Shown here one piece after another: positions 30,244-41,183 of a stretch of 64,000 nt of DNA; position 1 is the first letter of the stretch, and every line of letters starts with the position of its first letter. The notes beneath the pieces were generated by a model. That model was not told where the DNA came from and ran no database searches. It saw only the letters and a program-made list of their open reading frames with translations. Location of the stretch: NCBI RefSeq assembly GCF_001263175.1, contig NZ_CP012332.1:1671501-1735500 (forward strand). Reading direction: 5' to 3'. Origin of the DNA: Vulgatibacter incomptus. Its GTDB lineage: Bacteria; Myxococcota; Myxococcia; Myxococcales; Vulgatibacteraceae. The position numbers were made by a program, and so were the translations under genes.

Positions 30244-31166
30244 CACGCCACCCCGCCGGCTAGGAGCTGGAGGATCGCCATTCGCACCGCGACACCGTTT
30301 TCCACCTGATCGAGGATCACGCTCCGCTCCCCGTCGGCGACCTCGGGCTCGAGCTCGACGCCGCGGTTGATCGGCCCGGGGTGGAGGATCAGCGCGTCGT
30401 CCTTCAGCCACGACGTCTTGGCCTGGGAGAGGCCGTAGAGCTTCGAGTACTCGCGGGTCGACGGGAAGAGGCTCCCGGCGATCCGCTCGTTCTGGATCCG
30501 GAGCATCATCACGGCGTCGGCGCCGGTCACGGCCTCGCGGAGGTCGAAGGTCGTGTCGCAGCCGAGCGCTTCGATCCCGATGGGGATCATGGTCGGCGGG
30601 CCGCAGAGGCGCACCCGCGCCCCGAGCTTGCGGAGGCAGTAGATGTTCGAGCGGGCGACGCGGCTGTGCCGGATGTCGCCGACGATCGCCACGGTCCGGC
30701 CCTCGAGGGATCCCCAGCGCTCACGGAGCGTGAACGCGTCCAGGAGCGCCTGGGATGGGTGCTCGTGGGCGCCATCCCCGGCGTTCACCACGGCGCAGCC
30801 GACGCGGGAGGCCACGAGGTGGGGCGCCCCCGACGCCGCGTGACGGATCACGAGGATGTCGGGCCGCATGGCCTCGAGGTTCTTCGCCGTGTCGATCAGG
30901 CTCTCGCCCTTGCTCACGGACGACCCCGACGAGGACCAGTTCACCGCGTCGGCGGAGAGGATCTTCGCCGCGATCTCGAAGCTGGAACGAGTCCGGGTCG
31001 AGCTCTCGAAGAAACAGTTGATGACCGTCTTTCCGCGAAGGGCCGGGGACTTTTTCAAGTCCTGCCGGAGCAGCTCCTTCATCGAGACGGCGAGGCCTAA
31101 GATCTCCTCGATCTCGGCCCTTTCCAAAGGCTCGATACCGAGCAGGTGCTTGCGCGCGAGGGTCAT
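30243..31166 (-). CDS. pyrB: Aspartate carbamoyltransferase catalytic subunit
   Basis: 307 residues. Condenses carbamoyl phosphate with aspartate. The carbamoyl-phosphate site [10 protein letters not shown] and the downstream [11 protein letters not shown] and [12 protein letters not shown] motifs are clear. I choose the ATG at 31166 because it gives the family start ([14 protein letters not shown]) and because a promoter lies just before it; an open frame 18 codons longer would include that promoter. No Shine-Dalgarno sequence is seen, so the mRNA may be leaderless. First gene of the pyrimidine operon. No pyrI-like gene is present. Confidence 0.97.
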   Translation of the reverse strand: MTLARKHLLGIEPLERAEIEEILGLAVSMKELLRQDLKKSPALRGKTVINCFFESSTRTRSSFEIAAKILSADAVNWSSSGSSVSKGESLIDTAKNLEAMRPDILVIRHAASGAPHLVASRVGCAVVNAGDGAHEHPSQALLDAFTLRERWGSLEGRTVAIVGDIRHSRVARSNIYCLRKLGARVRLCGPPTMIPIGIEALGCDTTFDLREAVTGADAVMMLRIQNERIAGSLFPSTREYSKLYGLSQAKTSWLKDDALILHPGPINRGVELEPEVADGERSVILDQVENGVAVRMAILQLLAGGVA

Positions 31167-31178
31167 GCTGGAGGCGGA

Positions 31179-31207
31179 CCTATAGCCTACCTTCCCGACC
31201 GGTTCAA
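31179..31207 (-). promoter_or_regulatory. Promoter of the pyrBC-carA operon, apparently leaderless
   Basis: TTGAAC (31207-31202), 17-base spacer, TATAGG (31184-31179). The -10 box ends 12 bases before the ATG at 31166, leaving a leader of only a few bases. No attenuator is visible. Confidence 0.7.
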
Positions 31208-31264
31208 TGTACTCTTCCACACTCGCCTACACGAATTCTCGCGCCCCGGCCCGATCGAGCCGGA

Positions 31265-32404
31265 TCAGAGCCAGCGCCGCAGGCGCCACACGATCCACGA
31301 GACGATCTGGTTCAGCAAGGGCCGCACCCTCAGGTCGCGGAGGACGACCTCGCCGCAGCTCTCGAGATCCTCCGCGAACATCCGCTCGAGGTCGCAGGCA
31401 AAGGCCTCGTCCTCGACGATGGCGTTGGCCTCGAGGTTCATGCGGATGGAGAGGGTGTCGAGGTTCATCGAGCCCACGGTGCTCCAACGCCCGTCGATCA
31501 CGGCGGTCTTGGCGTGGAGCACCCGGCCGTGCCACTCGTAGATCCGCACGCCGGCCCGCAGCAGCCCGCCGTAGAAGCCCTGGCTGGCGAATCGGATCGC
31601 GGGCACGTCGGTGGTTCCGGCGACGATCAAGTCCACCCGGACCCCGCGCCGAGCGGCGTTCTTCAGGGCACGGAGGATCCGGGGCGTGGGCACGAAGTAG
31701 GCGTTCGTGATCCGGATGCGGTCCTCGGCGCTCTTGAAGGCTTCGAGGTAGGCTTTGCGCAGCAACTTGAGCTCGCGCCGAAGGCCGTTGCCGAGGATCT
31801 TCACCTTGGGGTCGGGGCGCCGCCCCTCGTGCCGGTACCGCGTCGGGTCGAGGTGCGCCCCGCCCTCCCTCATCCAGACGTACAGGAAGAAGGCCAGGAG
31901 CTCGTAGGCCGCCGGCCCCTCGAGGCGGAGGTGGGTGTCGCGCCAACCGCCCCCGCCGTCCTTCAGCGGGGCGTAGTCGTCCGCGATGTTGACCCCGCCG
32001 GTGAAGCCCACCTCCTTGTCGACCACGAGGATCTTCCGGTGGTCCCTTCGGAGATAGCCGCCAACGGTGCTCGCGAGCCTCGACTTGAGCCGGAAGGGCC
32101 GGAAGGCCACCACCCGCACGCCTCCCTCGCGCAGCCGGCGGAGATAGTCCGACGACACGGACGATCCCCACGCGTCGTAGAGGAGGTTCACCTCCACGCC
32201 GTCCCGGGCCCGCTCGATCAGCGCCTCGGCGAAGCGCTCGCCGGTTCGGTCGGAGCGGAGGATGTAGGTGGAGAGGCAGATCGTCGATCGGGCCTTCGCG
32301 ATGGCGTCCAGCATCGCCGCGTAGGTCTGCTCCCCGTCCCTCAGGAGGGCCAGGCGGTGCGTCCCGACCGCTCGCTGGGCGTAGACCTCGGACGGGCTTT
32401 CCAT
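31265..32404 (-). CDS. Phospholipase D/cardiolipin synthase family protein
   Basis: 379 residues with two HKD motifs: HRKILVVD (His122, Lys124, Asp129) and HAKTAVID near residue 303, the latter followed by GSMNLD. Two-HKD proteins of this length make cardiolipin from phosphatidylglycerol (ClsB-like) or act as phospholipases. No N-terminal membrane helices are seen; the C-terminus is basic and Trp-rich (SWIVWRLRRWL). The ATG at 32404 has GGAG three bases before it. Last gene of a lepA-lepB-lepB-membrane protein-cls row, all on one strand with small gaps. Confidence 0.92.
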   Translation of the reverse strand: MESPSEVYAQRAVGTHRLALLRDGEQTYAAMLDAIAKARSTICLSTYILRSDRTGERFAEALIERARDGVEVNLLYDAWGSSVSSDYLRRLREGGVRVVAFRPFRLKSRLASTVGGYLRRDHRKILVVDKEVGFTGGVNIADDYAPLKDGGGGWRDTHLRLEGPAAYELLAFFLYVWMREGGAHLDPTRYRHEGRRPDPKVKILGNGLRRELKLLRKAYLEAFKSAEDRIRITNAYFVPTPRILRALKNAARRGVRVDLIVAGTTDVPAIRFASQGFYGGLLRAGVRIYEWHGRVLHAKTAVIDGRWSTVGSMNLDTLSIRMNLEANAIVEDEAFACDLERMFAEDLESCGEVVLRDLRVRPLLNQIVSWIVWRLRRWL

Positions 32405-32439
32405 TCACTCCAACCGTCGCAGCAAGCCGCGCTCGCTCG

Positions 32440-32880
32440 TCACTTCGTTGGGACCTCGAGGTCGGTCTTCACGTGGTTGTCGAAGCGGAGCGTCCGGACC
32501 TTGCTCGTCCAGGGGTAGCGCATCGGCACCTCGTAGCTCACGTCGATGTAGACGAACGACCTGTCCCTCTCGACCGAGACGTCGGAGCCCTCGATCGCGG
32601 GCCAGTCTTCGCCGTCCTCGGCCACACGCACGATCCGATCGGTCCGGGAGAGGATCATCCGCTGCAGCGCATCGTTGCTGCCCTCGCGCCAAGCCTGGTA
32701 GCCCGCCTCCCGCATCGCGGAGATCACGTCGCGGTTTCGCATCCAGTGGGGAAGGTAGGCGTAGCCGAGGTAGGCGACCGAGCCGATCACCACGATCAGG
32801 ACGAGGGTGACGACGTTGACGAAGCCGCGATCCGGCGGCCGCCGCCCGGGAACGTGCATGGGGTTGGGCATGGCGCCCAT
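32440..32880 (-). CDS. Small single-pass membrane protein, unknown function
   Basis: 146 residues from the ATG at 32880 (a second ATG three codons in is possible). One membrane helix near the N-terminus (VVTLVLIVVIGSVAYLGYAYL), then a domain of about 100 residues with alternating helix and strand. Composition resembles type IV pilin-like or DUF4845-type proteins, which often lie next to lepB, but I cannot confirm the family. It sits between lepB and the phospholipase D gene, with 59 and 35 base gaps, so co-transcription is likely. AGG lies six bases before the start. Confidence 0.78.
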   Translation of the reverse strand: MGAMPNPMHVPGRRPPDRGFVNVVTLVLIVVIGSVAYLGYAYLPHWMRNRDVISAMREAGYQAWREGSNDALQRMILSRTDRIVRVAEDGEDWPAIEGSDVSVERDRSFVYIDVSYEVPMRYPWTSKVRTLRFDNHVKTDLEVPTK

Positions 32881-32939
32881 TCTGGCCTCGCCGCAAACGG
32901 GTAGGCAAGGAACGTTCACCGCTCCGGGGAACGCCGGCG

Positions 32940-33968
32940 TCAGTCCTCGGCCGTCTCGCGCTCCGCCGGCGCCAGCCGGGCGCCGAGCCGCGACGCCGCT
33001 TCGGCCAGGTCGGCCGTGCGGAACATCCCGCCGTCGACGGGGCGGAGGATGCGGTCGATCAAGAGCCCCTCCTCGCCCCAGAGGCGCAGGCCCTCCTTGC
33101 CCCAGGAGATCGCCACCAGCGCCGCCCTGCCCTTCACGTTCTCCAGCGGGACGTACCAGCCGCCGTCGGTGCGGCCGTCCTCGGAGTCGTCGCGGTTGTC
33201 GCCCAGGACGAAGACGTGGCCCTCGGGCACCCGGAAGGGCCCCTCCTTCGGCCGAGGCCTGGGGAGAAGCCTCGAGTGGATCGTGGCGTGCCGGTGCCCA
33301 TCGAGCTCCTCGAGGTAGAGCTCGCCGGACTGCGGGTGCCAGTACTTCAGGTCGAAGCGGTAGTTCCAATACTCGAAGCGGTCGGTGGCGAGGCTCCTCG
33401 GCTGGGCCTCGCCATTCACGAAGAGCGTCTCGTCGTTCACTTCGATCTCGTCGCCCGCCACGCCGGCCACGCGCTTGATCAGCTCGCGCTCCCCCGCCCT
33501 CGGATCCCGGAAGACGACCACCTCGCCCCTCCGCGGTCCGGCGCCTTCCCACGCGGGACCGCCCCAGGGCAGCCGCACGCCGTAGGCGAGCTTGTTCACC
33601 AGGACGACGTCGCCCGGATGGAGCGTGGGGAGCATGGACCCCGAGGGGATCCGGTAGACCTCGACGCACACCAGCCTCACGGCCAGCGCGAGGCCCGCCG
33701 CGAGGAGGATCACCTCGAAGTAGGAGCGGGTCAGGCTCTTGCGGAGGTCCGCGAGGCCGTGGACCCTAGCGGCGGCCTCGAGGCTCGCCGTCGCCATGGC
33801 GATGCGGCCGAGGTCGCCGGACTCCAGCGCCATCCGGGCCTCGGCCTGGACGGCGGCGAGCTCCGCCACCACGTGGGGACCGAGCCTGCGGCGCCGGGCC
33901 CGGGCGACGGAGCGGGTCTCCGAAAGGAGGGCGGCCAGGTGCCGCTTCGCCTTCCGGTCTGGGCTCAA
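32940..33968 (-). CDS. lepB: Signal peptidase I, with N-terminal extension (second of tandem pair)
   Basis: 342 residues. Catalytic Ser111 in RIPSGSMLPTL and Lys165 in ELIKRVAG; the C-terminal box GHVFVLGDNRDDSEDGR is intact. The N-terminal 80 residues are a charged helical extension before the single membrane segment (about 85-103), longer than in usual S26 peptidases. The start taken is a TTG at 33968 that overlaps the stop of the preceding lepB (TTGA), implying translational coupling; an internal ATG at residue 46 is possible. It cleaves signal peptides of exported proteins. Having two different peptidases suggests divided substrate sets. Confidence 0.92.
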   Translation of the reverse strand: MSPDRKAKRHLAALLSETRSVARARRRRLGPHVVAELAAVQAEARMALESGDLGRIAMATASLEAAARVHGLADLRKSLTRSYFEVILLAAGLALAVRLVCVEVYRIPSGSMLPTLHPGDVVLVNKLAYGVRLPWGGPAWEGAGPRRGEVVVFRDPRAGERELIKRVAGVAGDEIEVNDETLFVNGEAQPRSLATDRFEYWNYRFDLKYWHPQSGELYLEELDGHRHATIHSRLLPRPRPKEGPFRVPEGHVFVLGDNRDDSEDGRTDGGWYVPLENVKGRAALVAISWGKEGLRLWGEEGLLIDRILRPVDGGMFRTADLAEAASRLGARLAPAERETAED

Positions 33969-34753
33969 GCGCCCTCTGGGACCTTGGCGTCGAGGCTCCG
34001 CATGATGCGGTCGGTGCGGAGGCCGTCCTTGCCCCAGGAGAAGCCCACCACGTCCGCGCGGCCCCGGATGTTGCCCAGGGGCACGAAGCCGAAGACGCGG
34101 GAGTCCGCCGAGTTGTCGCGGTTGTCTCCGAGGACGAGGACGTGGCCCTCGGGGACCCGCCAGGGCCCCTGGGATGGCAGCCCGCGGATCTGCTCCATCA
34201 CGAAGTGCCGATGGCTCCCGTCGGGCTCGGCGAGCCGCTCCACGTAGAGATCCGCGGAGGAACCCCGCCACTGCCTGCGGTGCTCGTCGTAGTCGTCGAA
34301 GCCGTAGCCCTTCTCGAGGAGGTCGCGGGGCTGCGCCTCGCCGTTAACCTGGAGCACGCCGTCGACGATGGCGATCGTCTCGCCGGGGAGGCCGATCACG
34401 CGCTTGATCAGGGTCTCGGGCTCCACCGTGGGGCGCTCGAAGACGATGACGTCTCCCCGCATCGGCGTCGCCGCCTGGAAGAGCATCCGGTTCGTGAACG
34501 GGATCCGCACGCCGTACGCGAACTTCGAGACCACGACGTAGTCGCCGATCTGCAGCGTGGGGAGCATCGAGCCGGACGGGATCGAGAAGGGCTCGAAGAG
34601 AAAGGCGCGGATGCCCAGGGCAACGGCGAGGGCGGGCCCCACCGAGCGGACGAGGCCGAAGAAGCCCTTCTGCTCCTTGCGCGCCTTCTTCGGCTTCGCC
34701 CCGCCGACCGCGGTCGTCGCGGCGGCGAGGGCTTCGTTCTTGGTGATGGACAC
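33965..34753 (-). CDS. lepB: Signal peptidase I (first of tandem pair)
   Basis: 262 residues. Short Lys-rich N-terminus, one membrane segment (about 33-53), Ser62 in SIPSGSMLPTL and Lys117 in TLIKRVIG, then GHVLVLGDNRDNSADSR. It removes signal peptides on the periplasmic side of the inner membrane. It starts six bases after lepA ends, the widely conserved lepA-lepB order. A diverged second copy follows with overlapping codons. Confidence 0.96.
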   Translation of the reverse strand: MSITKNEALAAATTAVGGAKPKKARKEQKGFFGLVRSVGPALAVALGIRAFLFEPFSIPSGSMLPTLQIGDYVVVSKFAYGVRIPFTNRMLFQAATPMRGDVIVFERPTVEPETLIKRVIGLPGETIAIVDGVLQVNGEAQPRDLLEKGYGFDDYDEHRRQWRGSSADLYVERLAEPDGSHRHFVMEQIRGLPSQGPWRVPEGHVLVLGDNRDNSADSRVFGFVPLGNIRGRADVVGFSWGKDGLRTDRIMRSLDAKVPEGA

Positions 34754-34759
34754 CTGGAG

Positions 34760-36565
34760 CTAGTCCTCCGACTTCAGCACCGCGAGGAAGGCTTCCTGCG
34801 GGATCTCGACCGTGCCGACCTGCTTCATGCGCTTCTTCCCCTCCTTCTGCTTCTCGAGGAGCTTGCGCTTTCGGCTGATGTCGCCACCGTAGCACTTCGC
34901 GAGCACGTTCTTGCGCATGGCCTTTACCGTCTCGCGCGAGATGATCTTCCCGCCGATCGCGGACTGGATGGCCACCTCGTACATCTGCCTCGGGATCACC
35001 TCCCGCAGCTTCGCGCAGACGTCCTTGCCCCGCTGATAGGCCCGCTCGCGGTGGACGATGATGCTCAGGGCGTCGACCGGCTCCCCGTTCACCAGGATGT
35101 CGAGCTTCACCAGCGGCGAGACCTGGTAGCCGTGGAGCTCGTAGTCCAGGGAGGCGTAGCCCTTGGTGGCGGACTTCATCTTGTCGAAGAAGTCGTAGAC
35201 CACCTCGGCCATGGGGAGGTCGTAGGTGATCTGCACGCGCTTGGGCCCAAGGTACTTGAGGTCGACCTGGGTGCCGCGCCGATCCTCGCAGAGCTTGAGG
35301 ATCGCGCCCACGTAATCGTTGGGGACGTGGACGTTGCAGCGGAGGAGCGGCTCCTCCATGTGGTCGATCTTCTGCTGGGCCGGCAGGCGGGCCGGGTTGT
35401 CGACCCTGAGCACCTCGCCGTCGGTGGTGTGGACCCGGTAGACCACCGAGGGTGCGGTGGTGATCAGGTCGAGGCCGTACTCGCGCTCGAGCCGCTCCTG
35501 GACGATCTCCATGTGGAGGAGGCCGAGGTAGCCGCAGCGGAAGCCGAAGCCGAGCGCCTGCGAGACCTCGGGCTCGAAGGTGAACGCGGCGTCGTTGAGC
35601 TTCAGCTTCTCCAGGGCGTCGCGGAGGTTCTCGTACTCGTGGGACTCCACGGGGAAGATCCCCGAGAAGACCATCGGCTTGATCTCCTTGAAGCCCGGGA
35701 ACGGCGAGTCGGTGGGCGTGACCGCGTCGGTGATCGTGTCGCCGACCTTGGCGTCGTGCACGTCCTTGATGTTCGCGATGACGAAGCCCACCTCGCCCGG
35801 GATCAGGCGATCGGCGGGGACGGCCTTGGGCTTGAAGTGCCCGACGCTCTGCACCTCGAACTTGCGATTGTTGCTCCAGAGCTGGATCTGCTGCTTGGGC
35901 GAGAGCGTCCCCTCGAGGATCCGGATCAGCATCACCACACCGCGGTAGCTGTCGTACCAGGAGTCGAAGATCAGCGCCTTCAGCGGCGAAGCGGAGCTGC
36001 CCTTCGGCGGCGGGATCCGCGCGACCAGGGCCTCGAGGATCTCGTCGATGCCGATCCCCTCCTTGGCGGAGGCGGGCACGGCCTGGGAGGCGTCGAGGCC
36101 GATCACCTCCTCGATCTCCTCGCGCACCCCTTCCACGTCGGCGGAAGGCAGGTCGACCTTGTTGATCACCGGGACGATCTCGTGATCGTGCTCGAGGGCC
36201 AGGTAGACGTTGGCGAGGGTCTGGGCCTCGACGCCCTGGGTGGCGTCGACCACGAGGAGCGCACCTTCGCAAGCGGCGAGGGAGCGGCTCACCTCGTACT
36301 GGAAGTCGACATGGCCCGGGGTGTCGATCAGGTTGAGGACGTAGTCCTTCCCGTCCTTGGCCTTGTAGTCCATGCGGACGGCGGTGGCCTTGATCGTGAT
36401 CCCGCGCTCCCGCTCGAGATCCATCGAGTCGAGGAGCTGCTCCTGCTTTTCGCGCTGGCTGATGGTGCCGGTGCGCTCGAGCAGGCGATCGGCCAGCGTC
36501 GACTTGCCGTGATCGATGTGGGCGATGATCGAGAAGTTTCGGATGTGGGCGTTGTCTGCGGGCAT
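34760..36565 (-). CDS. lepA: Elongation factor 4 (LepA)
   Basis: 601 residues. GTPase that remodels stalled or mistranslocated ribosomes. G1 [10 protein letters not shown]3 DTPGH, G4 NKVD and the LepA-specific C-terminal domain ([11 protein letters not shown]-like region; [20 protein letters not shown]) are all present. Translation initiates [20 protein letters not shown] as in the family. Weak ribosome-binding site (AAAGCG). First gene of the lepA-lepB-lepB unit. Confidence 0.98.
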   Translation of the reverse strand: MPADNAHIRNFSIIAHIDHGKSTLADRLLERTGTISQREKQEQLLDSMDLERERGITIKATAVRMDYKAKDGKDYVLNLIDTPGHVDFQYEVSRSLAACEGALLVVDATQGVEAQTLANVYLALEHDHEIVPVINKVDLPSADVEGVREEIEEVIGLDASQAVPASAKEGIGIDEILEALVARIPPPKGSSASPLKALIFDSWYDSYRGVVMLIRILEGTLSPKQQIQLWSNNRKFEVQSVGHFKPKAVPADRLIPGEVGFVIANIKDVHDAKVGDTITDAVTPTDSPFPGFKEIKPMVFSGIFPVESHEYENLRDALEKLKLNDAAFTFEPEVSQALGFGFRCGYLGLLHMEIVQERLEREYGLDLITTAPSVVYRVHTTDGEVLRVDNPARLPAQQKIDHMEEPLLRCNVHVPNDYVGAILKLCEDRRGTQVDLKYLGPKRVQITYDLPMAEVVYDFFDKMKSATKGYASLDYELHGYQVSPLVKLDILVNGEPVDALSIIVHRERAYQRGKDVCAKLREVIPRQMYEVAIQSAIGGKIISRETVKAMRKNVLAKCYGGDISRKRKLLEKQKEGKKRMKQVGTVEIPQEAFLAVLKSED

Positions 36566-36696
36566 TCGCTTTCGATCGGCGGGCAGGGAGGCGGTTGCTC
36601 CCTAACACACTCCAAATGGGCGTTCCATGGAGAACACGGCGGGCGCAGGGAACGATCCCGGCACCCGCCTGCGACCATCGGAGCCGAAACCGCGAA

Positions 36697-37626
36697 TCAG
36701 GCGGCGATTTGCGCGCGGAAGAAGGCCGCGGTTCGCGCGATCCCCTCCTCCAGCGTCACCTCGGGCTCCCAGCCCAGGACCCGCTTCGCCAGGGATGGGT
36801 CGATGCAGGACCGACGCTGCTCACCAGGGCGGGCCTCGCCGAAGGTGGGGGCCTGCGGGAACCCCGCCGCCGCGGCGATCTGGCGGTGGAGCTCGATCAC
36901 GTCGGTCTCCCGCCCGGTGCCCACGTTGAGGGCGCCCACGTAGTCGCTCTCGAGGGCGAGCCGGTTGGCGCGGGCCACGTCGCCCACGTAGACGTAGTCG
37001 CGGGTCTGCCTTCCGTCCCCGTAGATGGTGCAGGGCCGATCGGCGAGGCAGCGGCCGGCGAAGATCGCCACCACGCCGGCTTCCCCGAGGGGATCCTGCC
37101 TCGGGCCGTACACGTTCGAGTAACGCAGGGCGCAGTAGGAGAGCTTCTTCTCGGCGGCGTAGTAGCCCAGGTAGAGCTCGCCCGCCGCCTTCGAAACCCC
37201 GTAGGGGGAGACGGGACGGCTCGGGTGGGTCTCGGGGGCCGGATAGACCTCCTGTTCGCCGTAGCAGGCGCCTCCCGACGAAGCGAAGAGGACGCGCCCC
37301 ACCCCGGCCTCGGCGGCGGCCTGGAGGAGGTTCAGCATCCCGATGAGGTTCACCTCGGCGTCGTAGCCGGGCTCGGAGACCGAGCGGCGGACGTCGATCT
37401 GGGCGGCCTGGTGGACGAGGGCGTCGAATCGCTCGGCCCGGATCAGGTCGGCCGCCTCCCGCGAGCGGATGTCGGCCTCGACGAAGCGGGCCCGGGCGGG
37501 CACCTGCTCCCGCTTGCCGCTCGAGAGGTTGTCGAGGACCGTGACCTCGTGGCCGGCTGCGATGAGCTCGTCTGCGACATGGCTTCCGATGAAGCCCGCG
37601 CCACCCGTAACGAGAACCTTTTTCAT
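36697..37626 (-). CDS. NAD-dependent sugar epimerase/dehydratase (GalE-like SDR)
   Basis: 309 residues. Extended SDR with GGAGFIGSH for NAD, catalytic YGVSK, and a Ser-Ser-Gly at FASSGGACYG. Closest in pattern to UDP-glucose 4-epimerases of the bacterial short type (NLIGMLNLLQAA; YSNVYGPRQDP). Likely makes a nucleotide sugar for surface polysaccharide. Strong GAGGAGGGG site before the ATG. The leader upstream (37627-37853) is full of hairpins. Exact substrate not determined. Confidence 0.9.
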   Translation of the reverse strand: MKKVLVTGGAGFIGSHVADELIAAGHEVTVLDNLSSGKREQVPARARFVEADIRSREAADLIRAERFDALVHQAAQIDVRRSVSEPGYDAEVNLIGMLNLLQAAAEAGVGRVLFASSGGACYGEQEVYPAPETHPSRPVSPYGVSKAAGELYLGYYAAEKKLSYCALRYSNVYGPRQDPLGEAGVVAIFAGRCLADRPCTIYGDGRQTRDYVYVGDVARANRLALESDYVGALNVGTGRETDVIELHRQIAAAAGFPQAPTFGEARPGEQRRSCIDPSLAKRVLGWEPEVTLEEGIARTAAFFRAQIAA

Positions 37627-37646
37627 GTTCCCCTCCTCGAGCGGGT

Positions 37647-37765
37647 GAAGAAATCGCCCCCGGGAACGGGAGCGACTTCTTCATCTCGCGCTTCGCGCGA
37701 GAAGCGCTCTTTTCGTCTGCTCGCCTCCGGCTCGCGAGAGTTCGTGAAGTGCTTCACGAACTCTC
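37647..37765 (-). other. Cluster of three strong hairpins in the epimerase leader
   Basis: Hairpin 1, 37647-37682: 16-bp stem with two mismatches and a GGAA loop. Hairpin 2, 37684-37702: perfect 8-bp stem TCTCGCGC with a 3-base loop. Hairpin 3, 37736-37765: perfect 14-bp stem starting GAGAGTTCGTGAAG with a 2-base centre. They could terminate the upstream ribbon-helix-helix transcript, control the epimerase mRNA or be mobile palindromes. Confidence 0.65.
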
Positions 37766-37853
37766 CGTCGACCGACGCCACTAGGACGCGCGGCAACCTA
37801 GCGCCCGGAGGCGCAGGGAACAATCTCTTTCTCCCCTTGAGCGTGGACCTGTT

Positions 37854-38042
37854 TCAGTCGTTCCGACCGAACATATCGAGCTGCTGGCCCGGGATCTGCG
37901 ACTTGTGCTCGTCGAGGATCTTGTCGATCCCCTGGCGGATGTACTCGGCCACCGGGACCTTCGTCACGCGATTCAGCGCCTTCAGCTTCGCGTCCTGCTC
38001 GGCCGTGATGTAGATGGTCGTGCTGATCTTCTTGCGTGCCAT
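37854..38042 (-). CDS. Ribbon-helix-helix (CopG/MetJ-type) DNA-binding protein
   Basis: 62 residues from the ATG at 38042. The N-terminus MARKKISTTIYITAEQDAKL is a typical RHH beta-strand and first helix, followed by the second helix VAEYIRQGIDKILDEHK. Such proteins dimerise through the strand and bind inverted repeats. A perfect 10-7-10 inverted repeat overlaps the start codon, so autorepression is likely. No toxin partner is evident next to it: the downstream gene is an epimerase and the upstream gene a cupin, so it is not an obvious toxin-antitoxin pair. Confidence 0.88.
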   Translation of the reverse strand: MARKKISTTIYITAEQDAKLKALNRVTKVPVAEYIRQGIDKILDEHKSQIPGQQLDMFGRND

Positions 38043-38067
38043 GGCAACGTTTACGCTACGTTGCCAT
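38041..38067. promoter_or_regulatory. Probable operator of the RHH gene
   Basis: ATGGCAACGT - 7 bases - ACGTTGCCAT, a perfect 10-bp inverted repeat that includes the start codon of the RHH gene. Position and symmetry fit an autoregulatory site. Confidence 0.6.
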
Positions 38068-38103
38068 ACGCGCACGGGTCAAGTTCAGGGCTCGAGAGCA
38101 GGA

Positions 38104-38141
38104 CTGTCGCAGCAACACGGATGACCGCGCCGCTGCGACAG
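38104..38141 (-). terminator. Terminator hairpin after the cupin gene
   Basis: Perfect 10-bp stem CTGTCGCAGC / GCTGCGACAG with an 18-base loop, 13 bases after the cupin stop at 38154. Confidence 0.72.
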
Positions 38142-38153
38142 ACTGAAGGCTGA

Positions 38154-38510
38154 CTACGGCGTCGAGCCGGTGCGGCCGTACACGTCCTCGAGGCGGACCA
38201 CGTCGTCTACCTCGGGGGTCGAGGCCTCGAGGACGTCGCTGTCCTCGAGGGCGACGATGCGATGGACGGTCCCGGGGGCGATCCGATAGCTCTCCCCTGG
38301 AGCCATCTTGCGCTCCACGGGCCCGGCTCCCTCGTCGACCACGAGGATGATGGAGCCGCGCTGCACGTGGATCGTCTCGTCCTTCTTCACGTGATACTGG
38401 AGGGAGAGCCGCTGACCGGCTCTCACGTGGAGCAGCTTTCCCACGTACTTGTCGGTCTGGGCCCACCACACTTCGTAGCCCCAGGGCTTCTCCACTCGCG
38501 TGATCCCCAT
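38154..38510 (-). CDS. Cupin-domain protein, mannose-6-phosphate isomerase type II-like
   Basis: 118 residues, a single cupin. The N-terminal VEKPWGYEVWWAQTDKY and the metal-site region SLQYHVKKDETIHVQRGS and PGTVHRIVALEDS match the C-terminal isomerase domain of bifunctional ManC/PMI type II proteins. It may be a stand-alone phosphomannose isomerase or a sugar-binding cupin. The ATG abuts the TAG stop of the SPOR gene, with GGAGGGG upstream, so it belongs to the argS-SPOR transcript. Confidence 0.88.
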   Translation of the reverse strand: MGITRVEKPWGYEVWWAQTDKYVGKLLHVRAGQRLSLQYHVKKDETIHVQRGSIILVVDEGAGPVERKMAPGESYRIAPGTVHRIVALEDSDVLEASTPEVDDVVRLEDVYGRTGSTP

Positions 38511-39310
38511 CTACCCCTCCGTCGGCGTCACGAACCCGTCGAGCCGCGCCTCCCGCCGCAGATCCTCGAGGTAGCGCGAGGCCTCCTCACGGGTACGGAA
38601 CCGCCCCACCCGCACCCGGTAGAAGGTCCCCTTCCCCGGGACTTCGGCTTTGACCACCGTCGGCGCGAACCCCTTTCGCCGGAGCTGGCCAACGAGAGCG
38701 TCCGCCTCCTGCCGGCTCGGGAACGCGGCGACCTGGACAGTATAGGCCTCCTTCCCGGCTCCGGCCTCTGCCGCGGGCGGGGGCTTCGGGGCGGATGTCG
38801 AAGAGGCGACGGCAGCGGAGCCCTTGGGAGCGGGCGCCGCGGGTGCGGGCTTCGGAGGCGGTGTCGCAGAGGGTTCCTTCGACGCCGCGGAGGCCTGGGC
38901 GGCCGAAGCGACGGCAGGGATCGGGGCCTCCTTCGGGGCGGCCCCTTCTGCGATCCCCTCCCGGTCCGGAGCGCGCGGGGCCTCGTCGGCCTTGGGCGCG
39001 GCCCGGGCGGGCTCGGCCTTCTCCGGCGACGCCCGCTTCTCGGGCGCAGACGGCGAGTCCGCCTCGGCGACGACCTCGTCCGTGAGCGCCTCGGGGAAGG
39101 TGATCTTCTCGTCGATCACGAGCGCCTGCTGATCGAGCCTCTCGAGCGGATCCGTCGGCGGCGGCGCCCTCCCCACCGAGAGATCCTTCCCGACCGTGAC
39201 GCCCAGGTAGAAGACGATCCCGAGGACCACCGCGGAGCCGAGGACGATCGACACCACCTGCCTTGTGTCGAGGGTCAGCTCGATCTTCTCGCGGATCCGG
39301 TTCTCGTCCC

Positions 39311-39314
<4 letters not shown>
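38511..39314 (-). CDS. SPOR-domain membrane protein
   Basis: 267 residues. Cytoplasmic N-terminus with one membrane helix (about 20-42), a long Pro/Ala/Glu-rich periplasmic linker, and a C-terminal SPOR domain (about 190-267; YTVQVAAFPSRQEADALVGQL and FYRVRVGRF). SPOR domains bind denuded septal peptidoglycan, so it probably localises to the division site (FtsN/DedD-like). Start overlaps the argS stop (ATGA), so it is translationally coupled to argS. Confidence 0.93.
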
Positions 39315-41122
<1,808 letters not shown>

Positions 41123-41183
41123 CTCTTGCCTTTCGGCGAGCACCGGCTCGCCAACCGCCTGCCGCGAGGGCGGCGCGACGAGG

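Noticed and set aside
37854-38510. Toxin-antitoxin pair with the RHH protein as antitoxin.
   Set aside because: The neighbour is a cupin enzyme separated by a terminator, and no small toxin-like gene overlaps it.
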